A stretch of DNA of 64,000 nt from the NCBI RefSeq assembly GCF_012516315.1, contig NZ_CP051185.1:455459-519458 (forward strand), written 5' to 3'. Positions 1 to 8,988 of this stretch are shown piece by piece. The notes beneath the pieces are model-generated. The model did no database searches and was not told the DNA's origin. It saw only the letters and a program-made list of their open reading frames with translations. Origin of the DNA: Limnospira fusiformis SAG 85.79 (GTDB lineage Bacteria; Cyanobacteriota; Cyanobacteriia; Cyanobacteriales; Microcoleaceae). Each line of letters starts with the position of its first letter. Positions within the stretch are counted from its first letter, which is position 1. Position numbers and translations under genes: made by a program.

Positions 1-2
1 TG

Positions 3-323
3 CGGTGGCAATTTGCACAGTTTTGGCTGAATTTACCTGAACACAAGTTAGAGGAGATGTATCAGAGTCCCCTCGGTGATGGCTATCGGAGTTTGTTAAA
101 TAGTCGCCTGCAAAATGAAATGTTAACCCAACATGAATGGGATTTTCTACAACAAGTAGGAACCTATCTCCGACAAGGTTTAGATACACCGCGATCGCTT
201 AATTATCTCATAGCGGCTATGCTATATTATCGGCCGGAACAACTGCAAATTCAAGACCTATCTCGCCTTCCTAGTTATCTGCAACGGGATTATCAAAATT
301 GGCAAAATCCCTTGAGTAGTTGA
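3..323 (+). CDS. C-terminal end of an unrecognised protein (5' truncated by window edge)
   Basis: The frame is open from the first bases of the window, so this is the tail (about 106 codons) of a gene starting upstream, not a complete gene from the ATG at 57. The segment is helical and rich in Leu, Gln and Tyr, with no motif I can name. The final stretch (LPSYLQRDYQNW) resembles the ends of large cyanobacterial TPR or glycosyltransferase-like proteins, but that is only an impression. It is convergent with the DUF62 gene, with 2 bp between the stops. No function is assigned. Confidence 0.6.
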   Translation, partial: RWQFAQFWLNLPEHKLEEMYQSPLGDGYRSLLNSRLQNEMLTQHEWDFLQQVGTYLRQGLDTPRSLNYLIAAMLYYRPEQLQIQDLSRLPSYLQRDYQNWQNPLSS

Positions 324-325
324 TT

Positions 326-1132
326 TTAATAGTTGATGATAACTGTCGCACCCCAGTCTATTTGTAAACGAGATTTGGCGCTATCTCCGTTAGCCGCAAT
401 TTCTATCCAACCGTGGGAACCAATGAGGGTTAAAAGATGACCTGGTTGCACTTCTCCATAGGTTGTATGGCTGCTAATTTTAGGACTTGGGGTGCATTCA
501 GGAAAGCTAACATTCCAGGATTTATCTGCTACCATATCTCCCGGAATATTAGTAATTAAATTCCCAAAGTGATCGATATATTGAATACTGCCTTTAATGC
601 TGGTTTCTGTGATTTCCAAGTTCGGCATTGACAGGGACATGAGGGTATCAGAATTGATCACAGTACCTAAATCCCGAATTGGCACACCAGAGGCGAGGTA
701 AGCAGCCACAGGACTCAAGATATCTCGACCATGAAAAGTAGTGCTGGGTTGGGAATTTCTCCAGTATTGATGATTAGTTAATTCTACTGCTGTAATTACA
801 CCATACTGCTTAATTAAACCCCCGAATAAGCCGTTATCAGGTCCGACAACATATCCGTTAGGAAGTTGTAGTGCGATCGCCTTTCGTTCAGTTCCCACCC
901 CCGGATCGACTACCGCCATGTGAACAGTACCTTGGGGAAAGTAGGGGTAAGCATTCATCAAACAAAACCTCGCCGCCATAAGATTTTGAGGCGGAATTTC
1001 ATGGGTTAAGTCAATGACAGTTAGGTGGGGGTTAATTTGGGATAATACCCCTTTCATTACTCCCACATAAACATCACTTAAACCAAAGTCTGTTAATAGT
1101 GTAATTATACCAGATACAGACATATTTAGCAC
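326..1132 (-). CDS. SAM hydroxide adenosyltransferase (DUF62 family)
   Basis: 268 aa, the usual length for the DUF62/SAM hydroxide adenosyltransferase family, which uses water or hydroxide to split S-adenosylmethionine into adenosine and methionine. Family blocks are visible: LLTDFGLSD at residues 12-20, VVDPGVGTERKAI at 74-86, GPDNGLFGG at 97-105, FHGRDILSPVAAYLA at 133-147 and YIDHFGNLITNI at 185-196. An alternative start is Met4. It is a soluble cytoplasmic enzyme. Its cellular purpose in cyanobacteria is not settled, and the neighbours (a DNA methyltransferase upstream on the same strand) do not prove a link, though both act on SAM. Confidence 0.88.
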   Translation of the reverse strand: MLNMSVSGIITLLTDFGLSDVYVGVMKGVLSQINPHLTVIDLTHEIPPQNLMAARFCLMNAYPYFPQGTVHMAVVDPGVGTERKAIALQLPNGYVVGPDNGLFGGLIKQYGVITAVELTNHQYWRNSQPSTTFHGRDILSPVAAYLASGVPIRDLGTVINSDTLMSLSMPNLEITETSIKGSIQYIDHFGNLITNIPGDMVADKSWNVSFPECTPSPKISSHTTYGEVQPGHLLTLIGSHGWIEIAANGDSAKSRLQIDWGATVIINY

Positions 1133-1232
1133 TCCTAGTCTCGGAATATTTAGGGTTTCTTGGGCTTGATACTTATGGTAGTATTTAGGACTATTCTTAG
1201 GTGGCGGCTTGTCTGGATTTTTATTAGGTAGT

Positions 1233-2261
1233 TCAGTTTAAACCCGTTGACCAATAAGGAGAAAAATAATCTGTGGGTGGAGATGGTTTATTCTCCAGTG
1301 TCATTTTCACAGATTTAGCGATCGCTTTGGCTAACAAAGGTGGTACAGCATTACCAATTTGATTAAACTGAGAATTTTCTGAACCCACCAACTCAAACCA
1401 ATCGGGAAAACTTTGTAATCTCGCAGCTTCCCTAACTGTTAAACGTCTCCGGCGGCCATCTGGTAATAACAATCGCAACATATCACTGGTTGCGCCTGAT
1501 AGGTTTCTACAGGTCAGAGTTCGGCAAGGAATATCAAGGTAAATATCCCTAGGTTTAACACATTTAGATTTTGCTTCATATCTGCCAATATATTCTAGCA
1601 TACTAGGCGTGAGAAATTTTGCCCCTATAGGAATGGTAGAAGCCGTATCATAAATAGCATCTCCAGCCGTATAAGGCATAGCTAAGGTTTCAGCTTCTGG
1701 CCAATGCCATGCTGTTTGATAAGCCACAACAAACAGGCGTTCTCGTTTTTGTGGAACACCATAATTAACAGCATTGATAAGTTTGATGTCAACCCGATAA
1801 TTCAGTCTCTCAAGTTCGGCAACTATTTTCTCTAAATACTGACGATTTTTATAAAGCATTCCTCGCACATTTTCAAAGATTGCTATTGCTGGCTGATATC
1901 GTTCGATCGCATCTAGAAAAATCGGAAAGCCATCCCTAGAGTCTCTAGGACCTTTTTGTAATCCACCTACACTAAACGGTTGACAGGGAGGACCTCCTAT
2001 AATCACATCAGGATGATTGCATAAATCTTGACCAATTTCTAAAGTTTGACAATAACATATATCCTGAAGATTACGAGTATACGTGGCGGCAGCATCCGCT
2101 AACATCTCATAACCGATTGTTTCAAAGCCTGCGGCTTTAAATCCTAGAGAAAAACCACCACAACCCGCAAATAAATCAAGAACAACTAACTGAGATTGTA
2201 TATCTTCATTCAGTTTTAATTCTTGGTTTAAATATTCCCAATAACTCAGTCTGTTTGACAT
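1233..2261 (-). CDS. C5-cytosine-specific DNA methyltransferase (Dcm type)
   Basis: 342 aa. It transfers a methyl group from SAM to cytosine C5 in DNA. Ordered motifs are intact: motif I LDLFAGCGGFSLG (residues 28-40), motif IV GGPPCQPFS with the nucleophile Cys93, motif VI FENVRGM (129-135), motif VIII QKRERLFVV (171-179) and motif X GNAVPPLLAKAI near residue 310. The target-recognition region between VIII and IX is about 100 aa, so it is a small single-specificity enzyme. No restriction endonuclease gene is adjacent, which suggests a solitary methylase or a separated partner. The recognition sequence cannot be read from sequence alone. Confidence 0.93.
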   Translation of the reverse strand: MSNRLSYWEYLNQELKLNEDIQSQLVVLDLFAGCGGFSLGFKAAGFETIGYEMLADAAATYTRNLQDICYCQTLEIGQDLCNHPDVIIGGPPCQPFSVGGLQKGPRDSRDGFPIFLDAIERYQPAIAIFENVRGMLYKNRQYLEKIVAELERLNYRVDIKLINAVNYGVPQKRERLFVVAYQTAWHWPEAETLAMPYTAGDAIYDTASTIPIGAKFLTPSMLEYIGRYEAKSKCVKPRDIYLDIPCRTLTCRNLSGATSDMLRLLLPDGRRRRLTVREAARLQSFPDWFELVGSENSQFNQIGNAVPPLLAKAIAKSVKMTLENKPSPPTDYFSPYWSTGLN

Positions 2262-2315
2262 GGTATTTTTCGATTATTTACTGCCTATTCAAAACTTGTT
2301 TAAAGCCAACTCAAC

Positions 2316-3434
2316 CTAAGCTGACTTGAAATACTCATCGATATGTTGAATAATGCGTGAGGCGGCGTGACCGTCTCCAAAGGGGTTAATAGCGGTTGCC
2401 ATTTTTTGGTAAGCCTCTGGGTCCCCCAGGAGTTCGCTAGTGGCTCTGAGGATATCTTGAGGGTCAGTTCCTATTAGTTTAGCCGTTCCAGCCGCGATCG
2501 CTTCTGGACGTTCCGTAGTTTTGCGTAACACTAACACAGGCTTCCCTAAACTCGGTGCTTCTTCCTGGAGGCCACCGGAGTCCGTCAGCACTAAATAAGC
2601 ATCAGCGATCGCTGCTACCAGTTGACTATAATCTAGGGGTTCCGTGAGAATTACCCGGGGATGTCCTCCTAGCATTGTCTGTAGGGGTTCCCTCACCGTC
2701 GGGTTACGGTGTAGGGGTAGCAGTATCATTGTGTCAGCATACTGATCAAGAGTTTTTAAAAATCCTTCCGCAATTCCCTCTAGGGGTTCTCCCCAATTTT
2801 CTCGACGGTGAACTGTCGCTAAAATTAGTCGATGTTTTTCTAAGTTGAGATTGGGAATATCTAATTTTGGTTGGGTTTTCGCCACAGATAATAAAGCATC
2901 AATCACTGTATTTCCTGTTTGATAAATTTCCCCGACTACCCCAGATTTTCTCAGGTTTTCAACCGCTTTCTCCGTAGGTGCAAAGTGTAATTTAGTTAGT
3001 TGAGAAATTAGACGGCGGTTCGCTTCTTCAGGATAGGGATTAAATAGGTCATCAGTTCGGAGTCCTGCCTCGACATGGCCAATAGGAATTTTTTGATAAA
3101 AGGCCGCTAAAGCCGCAGCAAAGGCTGTTGTAGTATCCCCCTGGACTAAAACCATATCAGGTTTGATTTGCTCAAAAATATTTCCTAACCCTTGTAAGCT
3201 ACGATAGGTAATGTCCGTCAGGGTTTGCTGGTGCTGCATGATTTCCAGATTGCGATCGGCCTTGATCTCGAAAAGCTGCATCACTTGCTGGACCATCTCC
3301 CGATGTTGACCTGTTAAAATCACTCGGGTTTCATAATTACAATTTTGTTGAAACTTTTGGACTAGTGGGGCCATCTTAATCGCTTCTGGTCTCGTGCCAA
3401 ATACTATACCAATTCGATACTTTGATGTTGACAT
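2316..3434 (-). CDS. wecB: UDP-N-acetylglucosamine 2-epimerase (non-hydrolysing)
   Basis: 372 aa, the normal size. It interconverts UDP-GlcNAc and UDP-ManNAc for surface polysaccharide or cell-envelope glycan synthesis. The N-terminus has GTRPEAIKMAPL, followed by the conserved VQGDTTT, GHVEAGLRT and C-terminal DSGGLQEEAPSLGKPVL nucleotide-sugar binding blocks of the GT-B-like epimerase fold. It has no membrane segment and is cytoplasmic. The start ATG sits about 350 bp from the divergent sensor gene. Its same-strand neighbours are unrelated, so it is probably monocistronic. Confidence 0.93.
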   Translation of the reverse strand: MSTSKYRIGIVFGTRPEAIKMAPLVQKFQQNCNYETRVILTGQHREMVQQVMQLFEIKADRNLEIMQHQQTLTDITYRSLQGLGNIFEQIKPDMVLVQGDTTTAFAAALAAFYQKIPIGHVEAGLRTDDLFNPYPEEANRRLISQLTKLHFAPTEKAVENLRKSGVVGEIYQTGNTVIDALLSVAKTQPKLDIPNLNLEKHRLILATVHRRENWGEPLEGIAEGFLKTLDQYADTMILLPLHRNPTVREPLQTMLGGHPRVILTEPLDYSQLVAAIADAYLVLTDSGGLQEEAPSLGKPVLVLRKTTERPEAIAAGTAKLIGTDPQDILRATSELLGDPEAYQKMATAINPFGDGHAASRIIQHIDEYFKSA

Positions 3435-3781
3435 TTCTGATTAAATAGAGTTACAATAAAAGTATAAACCAATACAAAAAAATATCAAGTCCCGTTATAA
3501 AATTCAAGTGACTAATATAGGCTATGCCCCTAACAATGCTTGATCCCCAATGCTTAAATCAACCCTTAGCCTCAATTCTTATCACTGGATTCTCCCCCCA
3601 TAACCTAGAACTTTATCGGTGTATAACCGGGAGCTATGTTGATATACAAATTTTTTCGACAATGTTTAATCATCCGTGATATTTTAGCATAAAATTGTTG
3701 AGATTGTCGTACAGGCAAGCACAGAATTTGGATTAAATATCATAGTAAAATGTTCCGAATGACAATTTCATCTAATGGCTT
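3435..3781. other. Divergent intergenic region, wecB / sensor gene
   Basis: About 350 bp of AT-rich DNA between divergent genes. It must contain the promoters of both. I see no convincing long ORF, hairpin or repeat in it, and no -35/-10 pair good enough to call. Confidence 0.4.
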
Positions 3782-5694
3782 ATGATCAACGTCAAAATGA
3801 GTGATTTTAGTCGTTTCCATGAACAAGACAACTTAGACTCTGAACACCATTATCATTTTGATGGTAACTTGCACCGATTGGCAACAGCAATTGAACAAGA
3901 GAGAAAAAGATTTGCGGGGCTATCTGAACCTACGCCTGTGCTAATCTGGGCTTGTAATGCGGAAGGATCGTATACATTTTTTAATGAAGACTGGTTAGAG
4001 TTTACTGGACGTTCCTTAGAAATGGAACGGGGAGAGGGCTGGTTCCGGGGGGTACATCCTGAAGATCGCCAAAATTGTTTAATCACCTATTGGCAAGCAT
4101 TCGGCGATCGCAAACCCTTCCAACAGGAATATCGGCTGCGAAGGTTTGATCATCAGTATCGTTGGATATTTAATACCGGAGTTCCCCAATGGACAGCTAA
4201 CGGTAAGTTTCTAGGTTATACAGGTTCTGCCATTGATATCAATATCGTAGTCTGTTTGAAAATGCGATCGAGGGTATTTTTCAGACCACCTGGGACGGTC
4301 ACTATATTAATGTGAATCCAGCCTTAGCCAAAATCTATGGCTACGATTCACCCCAGGCTCTGATGACCCAACTGACCGACATTAGCCACCAGTTGTATGT
4401 TGATCCCGGTCGTCGCGCTGAGTTTATTAGCCAATTGCAGGAGTCCGATTCCATTACTAATTTTGAATCTCAGGTCTATCGTGCTGATCATCAGATTATT
4501 TGGATTTCTGAGAAAGCTAGGGCTGTCCGGGACGGCTTAGGACAACTACTCTATTATGAGGGTATGGTTGAGGATATTACTGAACGCAAGCAGGCTGAAG
4601 AAAATCTCCAACAGCAAGCCGAACGTCAACGGTTGATGCTTGTCATTACTCAACGCATTCGGCGATCGCTCAAATTGGATAAAATTTTACAGACTACTGT
4701 TAGTCAGGTTCGAGAGTTTCTCAATACTGACCGAGTCGTGATTTACCGATTTCACGATGATGGTAATGGCGTGATGGTATTCGAATCAGTCGCCCCGGGG
4801 TGGAAGTCTGTAGTCGGAACTATTGTTACTGAAGATTGCTGGACTCCCCACTATCTCGCTGGGTTCAGCCAGGGTCAAGTCCAAGCTATGGCCGATCTAT
4901 CCACTCAAGACTTCAGCCAGTGCGATATTCGTTTGTTATCAGAGTTTCAAGTACAGGCTAATTTGGTCGTTCCCATTTTGACCCGAAGGCGCAGTGATAC
5001 TTCTGCCGAGTTGGGGTTTGTCGCTTCTGAACCTTATAATCGCCTCTGGGGGTTGCTCATGGTCCAGCATTGTTCTGGTCCCCGTCAATGGGAGTCAACT
5101 GCAGTCGATTTTATTAAGCAGTTAGCCGTACAGTTGGGAATTGCCATTCAACAAGCTGAACTTTATCAACAGCTTGAACGCCTGGCTACTCTTGATGGCT
5201 TAACTCAGGTTCCTAATCGCCGACAGTTTGATACCTATTTGATCACCGAGTGGCGCAGGTGTATCCGCGAATTTACCCCCATATCCTTAATTTTGTGTGA
5301 TGTTGACTTTTTTAAGCACTACAATGACACTTATGGACACCAAGAGGGCGATCGCTGTTTACAAGAGGTAGCCCAGGCTTTGACTCGCTCCATTAGACGA
5401 CCTGGTGATTTGGTCGCTCGCTATGGCGGCGAGGAGTTTGCTATAATTCTTCCCAATACTGATGCTGAGGGTATGTGTAATGTGGCTGGCACAATTCGTG
5501 AGCAAATCCTACAATTACAGAGAATTCATGAAACCTCCCCTATTAGTGAATATATTAGTGTCAGTATGGGCGGCGTGAGTGTTTTGCCGAATAGCAATAT
5601 GCAGCTTGAACATCTCATTTCTATGGCTGATACTGCTTTATATCAAGCTAAGGCTCAAGGACGCGATCGCTTTGTTATGCACACTATGTCCTAG
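3782..5694 (+). pseudogene. PAS-PAS-GAF-GGDEF sensor diguanylate cyclase, split by a frameshift
   Basis: Two reading frames together encode one protein. Frame one (3782 onward) gives a PAS domain ending LGYTGSAIDIN. Frame two picks up at 4249 with SLFENAIEGIFQ and runs through a second PAS, a linker helix, a GAF domain and a GGDEF domain to 5694. The switch lies at about 4236-4250 and equals loss of one base (or gain of two). The GGDEF signature is intact (ARYGGEEF), so the C-terminal part could make cyclic-di-GMP. The GAF has the cyanobacterial block QANLVVPIL preceded by a Cys (SQCDIRLL) at the position used by bilin-binding GAFs, but followed by Asp instead of His, so pigment binding is doubtful. 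The break may be a true mutation or a sequencing error. Confidence 0.8.
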
Positions 5695-5704
5695 ACTTTT
5701 CTGT

Positions 5705-6286
5705 ATGGCTTATCGATATATCTTGTTCTATAAACCCTATAATGTCCTCAGTCAGTTTACTGATCGTGATTCTCATACTCCGTCTCGACAAACTTTGAAG
5801 GATTACATCCCTATTCCTTCCGTCTACTCAGTCGGACGATTAGACCTTGATAGTGAAGGGTTACTTTTACTGACTGATGATCGCAAACTTAAATATCGAC
5901 TTGGCCAGCCAGAATTTGCTCATCCTCGTACTTACTGGGTTCAGGTGGAAAGAATACCCACTACACAGGCCTTAGAACAACTGCGACGGGGAATCACCAT
6001 TCAAAATTATCGCACCCGAACAGCGAGGGTTCAACTACTATTAACTGAACCACTTCTTCCCCCTCGTATCCCTCCCATTAGATTTCGCCAAAATGTCCCT
6101 ACCGCTTGGCTCGAAATTACTTTAACTGAAGGACGCAACCGTCAGGTTCGACGCATGACCGCCGCCGTCGGCTTCCCTACTTTGCGACTGGTTCGTGTCG
6201 CGATCGCTCATTTGACTCTCAATTCACTTCAACCTGGCGACTGGCGAGATTTGCACCCCCACGAAATTCAGCCGTTTTTCAGTTGA
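5705..6286 (+). CDS. rRNA pseudouridine synthase, RsuA/RluE type
   Basis: 193 aa from the ATG at 5705 ([15 protein letters not shown]), which lies 10 bp after the sensor gene's stop. An upstream extension is possible but overlaps that gene. It isomerises a uridine in rRNA to pseudouridine. The catalytic motif [14 protein letters not shown] carries the family Asp, and the C-terminal GRNRQVRRM block is present. There is no S4 domain, which together with the size points to the RluE-like subgroup (23S rRNA) rather than RsuA or RluB. The stop codon abuts the first copy of the repeat module that opens the 5.6-kb island. Confidence 0.88.
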   Translation: MAYRYILFYKPYNVLSQFTDRDSHTPSRQTLKDYIPIPSVYSVGRLDLDSEGLLLLTDDRKLKYRLGQPEFAHPRTYWVQVERIPTTQALEQLRRGITIQNYRTRTARVQLLLTEPLLPPRIPPIRFRQNVPTAWLEITLTEGRNRQVRRMTAAVGFPTLRLVRVAIAHLTLNSLQPGDWRDLHPHEIQPFFS

Positions 6287-6336
6287 TTTATTTTTTCAAA
6301 AAAAAAAATAGCCCAGCCCGTCACCGCTCCAGGGGG

Positions 6337-6376
6337 TTGACAAGCCGAGCGAATGGGGATATGATAGAGTCATATC
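6337..6376 (+). promoter_or_regulatory. Promoter of module copy 1 with palindrome over the -10
   Basis: -35 TTGACA at 6337-6342, exact 17-bp spacer, -10 TATGAT at 6360-6365. A perfect inverted repeat, GATATGA-TAGAG-TCATATC (6358-6376), covers the -10 and the expected start site, as an operator would. It reads toward the repeat arrays. Confidence 0.6.
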
Positions 6377-6510
6377 CTACATAATGGGAGGCATGAGTTA
6401 AATAAAAAAATTACGCATATCCCATTATATAATATAGTAGCAGAAGCGCCGCCCAAAAGCAAGGGTTTCCCCAAAAAAAGTGGCGCGGGGGGCCAAGATA
6501 ATTTTTTTTT
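6372..6510 (+). ncRNA. Candidate short non-coding RNA, module copy 1
   Basis: Inferred transcript from about 7 nt after the -10 to a GC stem (TGGC/GCCA, 6481-6495) followed by nine Ts at 6502-6510. It has no ORF of useful length. In this copy the terminator stem is weaker than in copies 2 and 3. Existence of the RNA is inference from promoter plus terminator-like sequence. Confidence 0.35.
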
Positions 6511-6530
6511 ATTTTTCGGGATAAAATTAC

Positions 6531-6762
6531 CTGTAGGGGCGGGTTCCGCAGTCAGCCATAATTCCCACAAGTCAGCTTGATAAACCCGCCCCCAGGGTGC
6601 TAGATCCGCCATCGGGAAAAACCAGCCAACTATATACACCCGCCCCAGGGTGCGTAGGGGCGGGTTCCGCAGTCAGCCATAATTCCCACAAGTCAGCTTG
6701 ATAAACCCGCCCCCAGGGTGCTAGATCCGCCACGGGAAAAACCAGCCAACTACCTACACCCG
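6531..6762. repeat. Mosaic block with two 55-bp-type units
   Basis: Two copies of the unit (CCGCAGTCAGCCATAATTCC core at about 6546 and 6666), each followed by a variant spacer containing CCAGCCAACT and a CACCCGCCCC end. Long ORFs on the minus strand here are by-products of the repeat. Confidence 0.8.
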
Positions 6763-6845
6763 CCCCCACGCCATAAAACACACCGGGATATTACACCCGC
6801 CCCTACCCCATCAATTCCCAACATAACTCCCGAAAGCGATCGCCA
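6763..6845 (-). pseudogene. Duplicated murD tail plus its 3' flank (83 bp)
   Basis: Identical to 11870-11952, the region spanning the murD stop codon. It contains the stop (6803-6805) and the last 13 codons of murD (ending RELCWELMG) plus the downstream repeat sequence. It is non-functional and marks a segmental duplication inside the island. Confidence 0.9.
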
Positions 6846-6916
6846 CTGATTAAACTGATTAATGTTTATTTTTTCAAAAAAAAAAAAATAGCCCAGCCCG
6901 TCACCGCTCCAGGGGG

Positions 6917-6956
6917 TTGACAAGCCGAGCGAATGGGGATATGATAGAGTCATATC
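6917..6956 (+). promoter_or_regulatory. Promoter of module copy 2 with palindrome over the -10
   Basis: TTGACA 6917-6922, 17-bp spacer, TATGAT 6940-6945, and the same GATATGA/TCATATC inverted repeat at 6938-6956. Confidence 0.6.
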
Positions 6957-7091
6957 CTAAATAATGGGAGGCATGACTTAAATAAAAAAATCACGAATAT
7001 CCCATTATTCAATATAGTAGCAGAAGCGCCGCCCAAAAGCAAGGGTTTCCCAAAAAAAAGTGGCGCGGGGGCGCCCAGATAATTTTTTTTT
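6952..7091 (+). ncRNA. Candidate short non-coding RNA, module copy 2
   Basis: Inferred ~140-nt transcript ending in a perfect stem-loop GGCGC-GGGG-GCGCC (7062-7075) and a T-run at 7083-7091, the form of an intrinsic terminator. The sequence is conserved with copies 1 and 3. Inference only. Confidence 0.4.
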
Positions 7092-7113
7092 ATTTTTCGG
7101 GATAAAATTAGTT

Positions 7114-8220
7114 GTAGGGGCGGGTTCCGCAGTCAGCCATAATTCCCACAAGTCAGCTTGATAAACCCGCCCCTGCGGGTTCCGCAGTCAGCCATAATTC
7201 CCACAAGTCAGCTTGATAAACCCGCCCCTGCGGGTTCCGCAGTCAGCCATAATTCCCACAAGTCAGCTTGATAAACCCGCCCCTGCGGGTTCCGCAGTCA
7301 GCCATAATTCCCACAAGTCAGCTTGATAAACCCGCCCCTGCGGGTTCCGCAGTCAGCCATAATTCCCACAAGTCAGCTTGATAAACCCGCCCCTGCGGGT
7401 TCCGCAGTCAGCCATAATTCCCACAAGTCAGCTTGATAAACCCGCCCCTGCGGGTTCCGCAGTCAGCCATAATTCCCACAAGTCAGCTTGATAAACCCGC
7501 CCCTGCGGGTTCCGCAGTCAGCCATAATTCCCACAAGTCAGCTTGATAAACCCGCCCCTGCGGGTTCCGCAGTCAGCCATAATTCCCACAAGTCAGCTTG
7601 ATAAACCCGCCCCTGCGGGTTCCGCAGTCAGCCATAATTCCCACAAGTCAGCTTGATAAACCCGCCCCTGCGGGTTCCGCAGTCAGCCATAATTCCCACA
7701 AGTCAGCTTGATAAACCCGCCCCTGCGGGTTCCGCAGTCAGCCATAATTCCCACAAGTCAGCTTGATAAACCCGCCCCTGCGGGTTCCGCAGTCAGCCAT
7801 AATTCCCACAAGTCAGCTTGATAAACCCGCCCCTGCGGGTTCCGCAGTCAGCCATAATTCCCACAAGTCAGCTTGATAAAAACCCGCCCCTGCGGGTTCC
7901 GCAGTCAGCCATAATTCCCACAAGTCAGCTTGATAAACCCGCCCCTGCGGGTTCCGCAGTCAGCCATAATTCCCACAAGTCAGCTTGATAAACCCGCCCC
8001 TGCGGGTTCCGCAGTCAGCCATAATTCCCACAAGTCAGCTTGATAAACCCGCCCCTGCGGGTTCCGCAGTCAGCCATAATTCCCACAAGTCAGCTTGATA
8101 AACCCGCCCCTGCGGGTTCCGCAGTCAGCCATAATTCCCACAAGTCAGCTTGATAAACCCGCCCCTGCGGGTTCCGCAGTCAGCCATAATTCCCACAAGT
8201 CAGCTTGATAAACCCGCCCC
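7114..8220. repeat. Tandem array 1: about 20 units of 55 bp
   Basis: Units repeat every 55 bp (AATTCCCACA at 7141, 7196, 7251 and so on to 8188). They are essentially identical, except for one unit near 7880 with two extra As (57-bp step). The first unit starts GTAGGGGCGGGTT. Each later junction reads AACCCGC-CCCT-GCGGGTT, a 7-bp hairpin. There are no unique spacers, so it is not CRISPR. 55 is not a multiple of three, so it is not a protein repeat. Confidence 0.97.
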
Positions 8221-8313
8221 CAGGGTGCGCGATCGGCCACGGGAAAAACCAGCCAACTATATACACCCGCCCCTAGCGATAAAACACACCGGGAACTATA
8301 TACACCCGCCCCT
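8221..8313. repeat. Mosaic tail of array 1
   Basis: Variant repeat spacers (CAGGGTGCGCGATCGGCC, CCAGCCAACTATATACACCC) ending in CACCCGCCCCTAGGG. The same blocks punctuate array 2. Confidence 0.75.
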
Positions 8314-8490
8314 AGGGTTCTGCATTGTAGTGTTACCTGGGTTCAAATTGAATTTGGGCTGTTAGACATCCTTGGGAAACAACAACTAAAATTTGGATGG
8401 TATCCAGACCGAAGCCTGCCATTTTGGTGGAATACGCCACCCGGAGCAGAATGGCGAGGTTATTGCTCTATCCTTAAATTTGACGACTAA
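8314..8490 (+). pseudogene. Orphan C-terminal gene fragment cut by the repeat island
   Basis: An open frame without a start codon emerges from the repeats and reads about 59 codons to the TAA at 8488-8490. It includes VQIEFGLLDILGKQQ and PFWWNTPPGAEWRGYCSIL. The composition (Trp- and Pro-rich, no stops) looks like real protein and unlike the repeat translations around it. I cannot name the family. The 5' part appears to have been lost or displaced when the repeats expanded. Confidence 0.5.
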
Positions 8491-8593
8491 CTAACATAGA
8501 CTAACCCCCAACCAAGAAGCGATCGCTCAAGAGGTAAGCGATCGACCCTTAAACTCAAAAACCGCCCCGGTGCATTTCTTTTGTAAAGTGCAA

Positions 8594-8827
8594 CTACTTG
8601 CAGTTATTTTGGTTCGCTAGGTAGCTATCAGCGAACTCAGTTAAAACCCTCCGCAGTTCTCGCTTAGGTATAACCGCAAGTTTGTCTTTTAAATCCTGGG
8701 CTACTCTAATGCCAAACAGTATATTCGCGGGTTGAGATCCTTCCTGTTTCAGCTTACTTGGATTCTTGTCTGTGAAAAAGTTGGGATTGCCAACTCGATC
8801 ATAAACGCCTCTTCTGCCTCTTTTCAT
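8594..8827 (-). CDS. Small basic hypothetical protein
   Basis: 77 aa from the ATG at 8827, chosen because GAGG lies about 9 nt upstream. A longer frame to 8947 exists but lacks a ribosome site and its extra sequence looks non-coding. The protein starts MKRGRRGVYDRVGNPNF and has a Lys/Arg-rich helical C-terminus. The size and charge fit a nucleic-acid-binding protein of accessory elements. No family is recognised. It diverges from the SWIM-finger gene and may be co-inherited with it. Confidence 0.55.
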   Translation of the reverse strand: MKRGRRGVYDRVGNPNFFTDKNPSKLKQEGSQPANILFGIRVAQDLKDKLAVIPKRELRRVLTEFADSYLANQNNCK

Positions 8828-8988
8828 TTTTTTACCCTCTGTAAAGTTTTGTAAACAATTGCACGTTTTCGGTACTATTGTGTATAATCTTATCAGAGGG
8901 ATAAGGAAAGAGCCGTTGCAGCGGCTCTGACCCATCAAATCTCTCAAAACGGTTAAGAACCAATTAACTCATCAGTTGAGGATTCTAT

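Larger units (their letters stand above)
6287..6536 (+). repeat. 250-bp repeat module, copy 1
   Basis: First of three near-identical modules (others at 6860-7113 and 9733-9993). Order: T6-C-A10 tract, GC block, TTGACA...TATGAT promoter, AT-rich middle, GC hairpin, T-run and GGGATAAAATTA. It is followed directly by 55-bp-type repeat units. This copy begins right at the stop codon of the pseudouridine synthase. Confidence 0.85.
6860..7113 (+). repeat. 250-bp repeat module, copy 2
   Basis: Second copy of the module, offset exactly 580 bp from copy 1 at the promoter. It shares TAATGTTTATT at its left edge with copy 3 and runs straight into the first 55-bp array. Confidence 0.85.

Noticed and set aside
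6391..6400. Two-codon ORF (ATG-AGT-TAA) after GGGAGG in the repeat modules
   Set aside because: The spacing between GGGAGG and ATG is 1 nt, and copy 3 has ATA in place of ATG, so translation is unlikely.
6370..6953. Minus-strand ORFs with peptides such as ADLWELWLTAEPAPT
   Set aside because: They are translations of the palindromic repeat sequence, recur wherever the unit occurs, have no ribosome sites, and the unit length is not a multiple of three.
8150..8365. 71-codon ORF across the end of array 1
   Set aside because: Mostly repeat translation. The credible coding frame in this area is a different one (8314-8490).
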